64,000 nucleotides of DNA from Mallotus nudiflorus (taxonomy: Eukaryota > Streptophyta > Magnoliopsida > Malpighiales > Euphorbiaceae). Position 1 is the stretch's first letter. Every line of letters starts with the position of its first letter. The notes beneath the pieces are model-generated. The model did not search any database and had not been told where the DNA came from. It worked only from the letters and a program-made list of their open reading frames with translations. Location of the stretch: assembly GCA_947683625.1 (NCBI GenBank), contig CANTUR010000057.1, forward strand, positions 2,106,501-2,170,500, read 5' to 3'. Of the stretch, positions 55,771 through 64,000 are shown one piece after another. Made by a program: the position numbers and the translations under genes.

Positions 55771-57635
55771 TGTCATATCTCAAATTTGACTGTCCCCTAA
55801 AAGGTCCAATGATGAAACGAACCTCCGAGATGACTGGAGTCTACTCGTTCATAACACCTCTGTAGTGTATAACCTTAAAAACCTAACTGACCCCACTAGT
55901 GTGCAAAATTGATCACTGAGCCATTAAGTTGTGCTTTGACCTTATGAAATATGAATTATCGGAACAATGAGAAGCTTATTTCAAGAATTCCTTTTTTGGA
56001 ACACTCAGCTTGTTGGGCCGGTGTTCATTTCGTTAGATTGGGACCTAACTTTATGAAAAAATGGAAATCAATTTTGATAAAACAAACTTTGGAAACACAT
56101 TTAAAAGGCTCCAAAACCTCCAAAAATGGTTCCGAAATGGTCCAATACAACCCAAGGATCAGCGTGTGTTGTTTAAAAGTGCACGTAAAGTCATAAACAC
56201 CCATAGGTGTCATGCATTGAAATTGAGGCCGAATTTGATAAAACAGAATTCAGAAATGCATCCGAAAGGCCCAAACCCTAGGAACCAACCTTAAAAAAGC
56301 CCACGTAAGCCCAGGTGGGAGCATGTAACATGCAAAAAAGTGCATGAGCATGATTATACACCAATGCATGGCGACACACTTAATGCATGACCACATGCAC
56401 TTCACATGGCCACACGATTTGTCCTAGGGATGCACGTGTTCCATGCCTATACCCCCTATTCCATACATTTTTCACTACAAATAGACACCTCCACACCCTG
56501 TTTTGATGGGGGGAGCAATTGGAAACACACACGGACACTCAAAAATATGTTCAATCAAAGAAGCTGGAAACCCCTTTCTAGATAGTTTTTGCTCTCCCAT
56601 TTCCTTTTTCTTAGGTGATTAGATATCTTTTCCATAAAACCAAGCCTCATATTTTTCAAAGCACGCTTTGAAGGTATGCAAACTAGCATCATTCTATTGT
56701 CATTTTGAACCTCTCGACGAGGAATGCTTCATAATCCCTCAAAGCTCAAGCTTCAAAACCCACACAAGCTTAGTCAAATATAAGGACCACACAATCATTT
56801 TAGTGCATTTATTTTATCGTATTGCATTTTATTTTATTGTCACTAGCATTAAGGAATATTTTTATGCTTATGGGATGAGACTAAAAATTTTGCATGTTAT
56901 ATGAATAATCTATGCTTTATTATACTCATTTCATATCATCATTTTGCATCCTCTAGTTTTGAAATATAAAATCGTATCATAAATATTAATAATGTGAAAA
57001 TTTCATATCTTGGAATAGAGTCATCATGTTTTCGATCTAGTGATGACATCATGCATCCCCTATATTATCATTATGTATCATCATAGCATAAATAACCATT
57101 GCGAACATGCATGATCATCTACATTTTGCTTGCTCTTTCAAGTGATTGAGTGTCAATTGCTTATCCTATTTTTCATATGATCGAGCAAGCTATTTGAATG
57201 GTCATATTTTTTCCCTTTTATATGTATTTTATTAGGAAAGCAATGTAATAATAATATCTTTAGCTCTATTATCTTCTACTACTTGATGAATTGTGTGAAT
57301 GCTATACAAACTATCATTACTGAAACTAGGGTGTTACGGTAGCTATACATTGAACATCTTATAATGAGAAATAGTAAAAAAGTAGATGTGATCACCTGAA
57401 CCTAGAAATCTTTACTGGGGGCAATACTTGCTGAATGACTTGATGTTGTCCCTTTCTTTTCCCAATTTTTTAAAAATCGGGTGGCAACTGTACAAAATCA
57501 AAAAAGCATCTCATTCCCCTAAGACCAAACATATATCCATATTCAATAAAGTTGCCATGTCCCTTGGAAACAAAATGAAAAGACCGTTACAGAACCAATT
57601 TGCCTTGAAATTGAAAAGATGAATGGTCGCTCACA
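55771..57635 (+). repeat. Tat-A right LTR
   Basis: 1865 bp, complete and uninterrupted. The CpG-rich U3 block (56321-56440) has largely turned into TpG/CpA relative to the left copy, and the TATA box is mutated. Small frames within it are not genes. Confidence 0.92.
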
Positions 57636-57640
57636 TAACC

Positions 57641-59126
57641 ATTTTTTGAAATTTAAGAAAAATTGCATGAACATCGCTTTTATTTTTAATTGGATAAAAC
57701 CATGTAAATAATGAAAAATCATCAATAAAAATGACAAAGTACTTAAATTGAGAATAAGAATTCATTAATGATGGTCCCCAAACATTAGAATGATTAAGGG
57801 AAGATGCACTCTATGTAACTTTCCTAGACAACAAGTTGGACATTTATTTGAGGTTTGCTTAAATGAAGAATAAGTTAATTGAAATTTTTTAACTAAATGG
57901 TGAACTGTTTGGAAATTCGGATGTCCGAGTCTCGTATGTCAGTCCTTTAGATTTGCTAGGTAAATGGATGTGGTGATAGACTTGTCTGGACAAGATGCAC
58001 CATTTAACATGTAAAGCCTTTGATCAATTGGTCCTTGAAGCATCATCTTCTTAATTACCCAGCCTTTGATAAGACAACAATCATCATGAAACTCAAAACA
58101 ATATTTATTATCAATGTAAAATTTGTGAATGACTAATAGAGGTTTAGTTATGGAGGGAACATATAAAACATTTTTTAAATGGAAAGATTATAAAGGAGAT
58201 GAAATACTAAAGGAACCAGCATGAGAAATAGTTAACGCATGTCCATTACTTATAAGTAATTTTTGTGTACCTTTATATTCACTCGCAGTCCTGAGAGAAA
58301 ATACATATGGAGTAACATGATGCGTTGCTCTTGTGTTCGGATACCATAAAGTTTAATGTGCACTTGAAGGTATGGGAAGAAGTGCATGAGGTGAGGAAAA
58401 ATCTACTAGGTTTGCTTGATACTTAGGCGATGAAGAAGAGAAATTACGGATGGAGGGTTGTCCATATCGATCTCGAGTAGTAAAGGTAGTATCAAAATGT
58501 TTCCTGTAACCAATTATATTCAACACCCAATTTGCAAAATACTATGGCATTAAACTCTGAGGAAGAGATTGGTTGTCCCATTAGAGTGACAGAATCAGCA
58601 AGAGCTTTCGCCTTATATAGATATTAAGAAATAGGAAGATCGGCTTTAGAGAGATTGTGGAGCGCAATATGTGATTAGGTTCACTAGGCATGACTAATGA
58701 CGCCATAAGAATTAGCAAGTGCTTTCCATACTTTTGTTGAAGATTGTAATCCAATGAGTACGGGGTAAATTTCTTCGGTAATGGAAGATAGGATCCATTA
58801 GAAGAGCAATTGGTCTTTATTGAACCAAGTGGTGTAAGTGGGATTAGTGACCATTTGATTGGTTGTGGGATCAAGAATTTCTTTAGGAGTTGGAGATTCA
58901 GTTCCAGTAACAATACCATGAATATTGTAGTAGTTGAGTGATGGGTGAATTGCAACTTCCAAGGGATATAGTGGCGAGATGTCAATTTAATAGAAAAAGT
59001 CTATTGCACATGAGATGGAGCAATAGTTGAAGATGGAGAGGGAAGAATATTGATAGTATTGTTACCTGTCATGGTTGACGATGAAGAAGAAGTTTGGGAG
59101 GATGAAGAAGAGGTTTGAGAGGCCAT
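57641..59126 (-). pseudogene. copia gag, protease and integrase 5' half
   Basis: Minus strand. gag begins MASQTSSSSSQTSSSSS at 59126. The gag core (IYPVLIGLQSSTKVWKALAN, about 58775-58715; LYKAKALADSVTLMG, about 58630-58580) is frame-shifted near 58690. Protease reads WYPNTRATHHVTPY (58352-58311), where the copia active site is normally DTGA. The gag-pre-integrase domain (TRLGHPNFQTVHHLVKKF, about 57945-57890) and the integrase core start (MIFHYLHGFIQLKIK, about 57722-57680) follow up to the Tat-A insertion. The rest of the integrase is at 9850-10218. Confidence 0.85.
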
Positions 59127-59138
59127 AACTTGGTGATA

Positions 59139-59149
59139 CTCTGATACCA
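59139..59149 (-). promoter_or_regulatory. copia primer binding site
   Basis: TGGTATCAGAG on the minus strand just downstream of the 5' LTR matches the initiator tRNA-Met primer site used by most plant copia elements. Confidence 0.9.
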
Positions 59150-59151
59150 AG

Positions 59152-59320
59152 TCAGAATTGTTTATGAAAGTGAAAGATGTATATTTGTATTATTAATTAC
59201 ATGAGTATCTATACAATAGAAGAATAAGAAACCGTAAAAAACTGATATGTAAACTAATATACATTGCAAAGTGTTAATAACATAAAGATAGAGTTATAAT
59301 AGGAAACAATGTCTCTGATA
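59152..59320 (-). repeat. copia 5' LTR
   Basis: It pairs with 7579-7755. Both terminal bases are slightly eroded (the right end reads gata without the final ca). Confidence 0.88.
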
Positions 59321-59572
59321 GTCTATAAAATGATGATAAGGAAAAAAAATGAACAAAAGAAGAAGTCATGAAAAATGGCAAGGAATTTGTCTATAAAATG
59401 ATGATGAGGAAAAAACGAATAGAAGAAGAAGTCATGGTCTTAATAAAGAATAATGTACAATAAGATCTCAGTTTCAACTTTCAAAGATTCATTCCCTTAA
59501 AAAAAAAATCATGTATTCATTAATTTCCACCTCTAATGTCTAAAGATTAGTTAAATAAAATCATGGTCTCTA
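59321..59572. repeat. Right half of copia target with tandem copy
   Basis: gtctataaaatgatgataag is followed about 70 bases later by a second copy (59373-59440, atggcaaggaatttgtct). The block then matches 5990-6052 (tcagtttcaactttcaaaga). The flank was tandemly duplicated before or after the insertion. Confidence 0.8.
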
Positions 59573-60448
59573 CCATTATAAATTGCTAAAGAAATTTTTT
59601 TAATTAATGCTAAAACAAAGCTACTATAAAATAACGATATTTGTTTTAAATGATAAAAATTTTAATTTTTACATAAAAAGTTTTGAATTTTTTTTTTGAC
59701 TCAGTTAAGATGGTTAGTGTCTTAGTATGTAAGTGTTAGAATTTTACCCCTCTTATATAGTTTGTTCAATTTAATCCAAAATTAATTGAAGTACTTATAA
59801 TTATTAAATATAAAAAATAATTATAAAAAAACAATGACAATTTTACATGTAATAATTAATTATAGGAAAACATTGTCCTTAAAAAAAATTATAGGAAAGC
59901 ATTAATTAGATTCAACTACTTTCTCATTTCTCTATAGAGTAAATATATAAAGACATAATCTATTCAAGATATTTTGGATAGAAATATAAAATACTAATTA
60001 AATTTTGGCCCATAAATAATATAAAATTATCATTTTAATTCAAAATTAAAAATAGTTAACAAATAAGATCATATTACGAAAAATTTAAAAATTATCTTGA
60101 AAGATGATATTCTATATTTGAAATAATAGTAATTATTCAATCATAAAAAGAGAATAATTTTTAAAGACTCTTCGAAATTTTAGGTCTAAATTAAAAAGTA
60201 AAAAGGTTTAAAAATTAGAAAGGTTTCAAAGAAAAATTTTAAGAACTAAAACTTTTCAACATTACCATTTTGGAAAAGAAATTAAAGTTAATTTATTAAA
60301 AAGAAATAAATTGAAGTTGAGTATTGTAAGTATCTAACGTGAATTATACTGTTGTTGTACTTTGTGACATGCATGCGAGCAGTGGTATATTCGGAGTTAC
60401 ACTTTCACTACTAATGCTCTATTTTTTTTTAAATGTTTGGTTCACTCT
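59573..60448. other. AT-rich intergenic sequence
   Basis: No gene, repeat unit or element end recognised. Confidence 0.5.
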
Positions 60449-61806
60449 TGTAAACATATGAGTTTGTCGAGTAATATAAAATAAGTAAAAGTTGATCCCA
60501 CGAGAATTGAATGTCTAACAAACAATTAATTTTGTTTTTAACTTGTTTAAAAATTAAATATTAAGTGAATTATAAACGCTAATTTTCAATAGGTAAAATG
60601 AAACTAAAGAATAAAATCAATTAATTTAAATTTTAACAATAGCAATAATGAAAATGATGTTAGGCATTGTATCACTATATTTTAATTAAGCTGATTACAA
60701 GAAATTAGTCTTTCTTTCTATTGCAATTCTTGGAGTTTTAATGATAGCAATTAATCTTTCTCAAGTAAAAATTACTTAATTAATTTCTATCAATTTAAAA
60801 GACTTCAACTAATTCTCATTAAATTAAAATCTAATCAAATCTAGTAAATAAATCATGAAGCACATCCAATAAGAATTGAAATGAATGGACATTCATATTT
60901 CTATGAAGACTAATATTTCTCAATAATTAACCTTAATTAAAAATCAATTTATGAATGGAAAAATCATAAACAATTAAGCTTAATGAATGCTTAATGCAAT
61001 TTAAAAGAGAAAAACTAATATATGAATCAACTTAAATTAAAATAAGTTCAACGATCCCCAACAAAAATAAATTTAACTAAACATAATATTCATCATATTC
61101 TCAAATTCAAAAAAAAAAAAAAAAAAATACATTAAAAACTTATAAAAGTAAAGAAGAGAGAAAGAAAACCCCCCCGATTTCCTTCTCTTGTTAGAAACTT
61201 CTCTAGCCTTCTTCTCTTCTCGATTCTCTACTTCTAAATTTATTGCTTTTTTTTGTTATGTTTTTCCCCATTTGTCTCCCTTGTTGTCTCCTTCTCTTTT
61301 TTTTTATATATATCTTCTCTCCTTTATTATTTTGTTTTATTCTTTTCTCTTATCTTTTTCTCTCATAATTGTTGCATTTGCTCCTATATGAGTATGTCTC
61401 CTTAATAATTGCTTCTTTTTCTTCCCACTTAAGTATGTCGTCTTTCATAATTACTATATTTTATCCCCACTTGAGTTTGTCTCCTCACCCATAATTACTT
61501 CTTTTCACCCATATATCATTTATACCACCATGTCTCCTATTTTATAACTCACCTATATGCCATGGTAACAGTAAGTAAATGTCTATCTTCAAGCTTGGAA
61601 GGCTGCTTTCAAAGGACAACTGCCATAATGACAATGAATCATTCCAAAAATGCCTTGCAAACTTTCCAAATCCGTGATGACACTTGCATTCTATAAAAAT
61701 AAACTAAAACATGAAAAGCAAACTAATTCCACTAAAAAAATGACTAAAACACAATTAAATTATGCATTAAACATACTTAAAAACTACTACTAATAATATA
61801 TAATCA
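60449..61806 (-). repeat. Athila-D 3' LTR
   Basis: About 1358 bp. On the minus strand TGATTATATA starts at 61806, next to the purine tract, and ATGTTTACA ends at 60449. Its second copy would be outside the window, so the inner edge is tentative. Frames within it are low-complexity. Confidence 0.6.
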
Positions 61807-61822
61807 AATGCCCCCACACTTA
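61807..61822 (-). promoter_or_regulatory. Athila-D polypurine tract
   Basis: TAAGTGTGGGGGCATT on the minus strand directly before the LTR. Confidence 0.8.
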
Positions 61823-63340
61823 GCTTCTTGCTTGTCCTCAAGCAAAATAAAAACAATACGCATCAACAACACAAACTCAACACATTAATCAATTTAATTT
61901 GACCATTTAATAGAATCTCCACTTAATATAGAATTTAAATCATAAAAACAAATCAAACAACTCATGATCAATAAAATCAATAATGATTACCAAGTGCATA
62001 TCAAACTTTCTTGCTGAAAATAAAAAATGTGTATAAATCATGATTCACAATGAAAGAAAACAAGCATGACAACACTTAAATTTTTTTTTAAAAAATAATT
62101 TGCTTGTGGGCATTCCTATCATCAAAATTCCCCTATCTTTCCTACACTACTCAGTGTGGAATCCTCTGAAAGGTCCTTTTAGGATACTTATACTCTTTGA
62201 AGAGCATTGAAGTAAATGAGCATCTATAAATTTGAATAAGAAATTTTAGCTCCCTTCTATAGCAAATTTTTTATTTTATTTTAGTTTTTACACTAAGTGC
62301 AATTCCTAGTAATTCCAATGACTCAAGCTATCCAACCTGCTACTTCTCTTAATTCCTCTAAATTATGCACACTTACACATTCAAAAAGAGAGTAAGCATT
62401 ATATTCATTAAAGTGTAAAAAAATGTCCTTAACCACAAATTGCTCATAATGCTTAAAAATCTCAAATCAAACATTAAATAGAGATTAAGTCAATTAATCA
62501 AGAAAATTATACCTATGTGTTAAGCTTATGAGATTGATAAATGCAAGAATTGAAGTTGTGGGGAGAATTGATTATATTCGTAACCCATGCATGAACATAA
62601 TGCAATAAAAAATTATAAAATAAAATAAAACAAAACACATGAATTTCTAATGACTGAAAATGTTATGCTTATGCAAAATGCATCCCCCTATACTTAAATT
62701 TCATATTACCCACACTATGAAATGTAAATGTGACACACAAAACAAATAAACACTAAAATGAAAATTAATGAAATAACTAAATGAAAAATGAAAAACTTCT
62801 CTAAGATGGTGATTTTGGTAAAGAAAGAGGTGTTGGCAAAGGTACTTCTTCCCTTAAGCTTGAACTTCAGGCGTGGTAGAAATGTGGATCTGATCAATGA
62901 GGAGGCGGAGATGCAAACATAATTATTAAATTTATTACAAATTATTGAGCATCCTAAAACAAATTGCATAAAGAAAATAAAAATAAGAAATAAAATGATA
63001 TAATATAATGAAATAAAATGCTAAATTATGAATGTCTGAAGCATATTTGGCCAAAACTTGAGCTGAATTGTCAAGTCCATAATTACATAAACACTTAAAG
63101 CATAACCAAATTACCTTCACTAAATTTATATCAAAATTTGCACTTCAATTCATCACTATATCTGTAAGAAATCCAAAACACCAAATTATTATTATTTTTT
63201 TAATTTTTGCTTAAACAACTTAAGTTCAAAAGAAAAAAATTAGCAATAAACAAAATAAAATAAAATGAAGGAAGAAAATATAAAGTAATGAGCAAAATAA
63301 AATGCTAATTAATTTTTTTTAAGGTTGATGAAGGAAAAGA
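61823..63340 (-). other. Athila-D 3' spacer
   Basis: About 1.5 kb without a supportable frame. It begins after the integrase end and finishes with the GAGGACAAGCAAG motif near 61835-61850. No env-like ORF was recognised. Confidence 0.5.
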
Positions 63341-64000
63341 GTCTCCTTTTCCTTGGGCATTAGTCCTCCTCAATAAATTTTGCACCTCTGACCATTAACT
63401 CGAAAACACTCTCTTTTGGAATTCATAAGTTCAAGTGCACCATAAGAGAAAATTTATTGCACCTTGAATGGACCACTCCACCTTGATCTTAACTTGCCTG
63501 GAAATAACTTTAGACTAGAATTGAATAAAAGAATAAGATTACCAACTCTAAATTCCTTCTTGAGTATATGAGCATCATGCCATCATTTTGTTCTATCCTT
63601 GAAAAGCTTGGTCTTCTCATATGCTTGAAATCAAAATTCATCCAACTCATTGAGATATAATAAACATCTTTCACCAGCTACCTTTATGTCAAAGTTCAGT
63701 ACCTTAATGGCTCAATAAGCTCGATGTTCAAGCTCCATTGGCAAATGACAAGCTTTCCTAAAAACTAATCAATAAGGAGACATACCAATGGGAGTTTTAT
63801 ATGTTGTATGATACACCCACAAAGCATCATCCAACTTAGACGCTCAATTTTTCCTCAAAGAGCTTATAGTTTTCTATAAAATTTTATTGATTTCCCTTTT
63901 GGTGACCTCAACTAGACCACTTTTTTGAGGATGATATAGGGTAGCAACTTTATGGTGAACTCCATACCTCTTAAGTAGTAACTCAAACTACTTGTTGCAA
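63341..64000 (-). pseudogene. Athila-D integrase C-terminal part
   Basis: Minus strand: SKLDDALWVYHTTYKTPIGM (63840-63781), then decayed blocks including WWHDAHILKKEF (about 63595-63560) and LRSRWSGPF-like sequence (about 63490), ending in a FRVNGQR-like module near 63400. The catalytic core lies mainly outside the window. Multiple stops (for example in the 63780-63720 interval) mark it as dead. Confidence 0.7.

Larger units (their letters stand above)
10219..57635 (+). mobile_element. Tat/Ogre-type Ty3/gypsy element A (Tat-A)
   Basis: Two long LTRs begin TGTCATA and end CGCTCACA: the left is 10219-11851 plus 29319-29533, the right 55771-57635 (1865 bp). It is inserted in the copia integrase frame. 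The flanking 5-mers are CCACC (10214-10218) and TAACC (57636-57640), a degenerate target duplication. Retained internal parts are the primer site, leader, first gag codons, 3' repeats, an antisense plant-mobile-domain region, a minisatellite and a polypurine tract. The gag-pol body is missing: the sequence between 30955 and about 50990 belongs to other elements. Family assignment comes from its close parallel with Tat-B, which still has a Tat-type pol. Confidence 0.85.
7579..59320 (-). mobile_element. Ty1/copia retrotransposon, split by nested insertions
   Basis: Two short LTRs (177 bp at 7579-7755; about 169 bp at 59152-59320) bound a minus-strand element whose own sequence is about 4.3 kb. 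The missing middle (10219-57640) is other elements. Domain order, read on the minus strand from 59126, is gag, protease, gag-pre-integrase, integrase (interrupted), reverse transcriptase, RNase H. That order, a TGGTATCAGAG primer site and the YVDD motif are copia hallmarks. Frameshifts and stops are scattered throughout. The left flank ends attgg; the right copy of the duplication seems to have been lost with a few terminal bases. Confidence 0.9.
60449..64000 (-). mobile_element. Athila-like Ty3/gypsy element (Athila-D), 3' part
   Basis: Minus strand; it runs off the right edge. It contains the end of an Athila-type integrase, a long 3' spacer, a polypurine tract and the 3' LTR. A cttgaggacaagcaagaagc-like sequence and the GTGTGGGGGCATT tract are the Athila signature shared with Athila-C. 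The two LTRs are not obviously alike, so C and D are different families or old copies. Confidence 0.8.

Overview
This is a non-genic stretch of a flowering-plant (dicot-like) nuclear genome: very AT-rich and dominated by nested LTR retrotransposons. The only recognisable host gene piece is the first exon of a glutamate-receptor-like (GLR) gene on the minus strand at 964-1228. The species cannot be named from the sequence. No rRNA, tRNA or CRISPR was found, and nearly all retroelement coding sequence is broken.

Layout. Positions 1-7578 hold the GLR exon and a patchwork of local duplications of its upstream DNA, plus purine-rich low-complexity DNA. From 7579 to 59320 lies one stack of insertions. 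Level 1 is a minus-strand Ty1/copia element (LTRs 7579-7755 and about 59152-59320). Level 2 is a plus-strand Ty3/gypsy element of the Tat/Ogre type (Tat-A, 10219-57635) inside the copia integrase. Tat-A itself holds two insertions at level 3: a second Tat element (Tat-B, 11852-29313, perfect ATCCC target duplication) in its left LTR, and a truncated minus-strand Athila-like element (Athila-C, 30955-50553) at the start of its gag. Tat-B's right LTR carries a solo LTR (26911-28418, duplication GTAGT). Athila-C carries, at level 4, a near full-length endogenous plant pararetrovirus (Caulimoviridae-like, 32865-45228) lodged in a TA-dinucleotide repeat. Level 5 is a non-coding LTR element (LARD-like, 38182-42476) splitting the viral RNase H. 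The right side resumes with Tat-A's 3' region and LTR, then the copia 5' half. Positions 59321-60448 are AT-rich flank, and 60449-64000 is the 3' part of another minus-strand Athila-like element that runs off the window.

The most informative parts are these. The pararetrovirus has about 8.06 kb of viral sequence after subtracting the LARD. It keeps the order movement protein, coat protein, protease, reverse transcriptase, RNase H and an unidentified C-terminal region, followed by a 35S-like TATA box and a poly(A) signal. Both Tat elements carry an antisense reading region resembling the plant mobile domain between pol and the 3' LTR, with several tandem-repeat arrays around it. The copia target site survives empty in a nearby paralogous copy at 5893-5930. 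Element family names rest on protein motifs read by eye, not on a database search.
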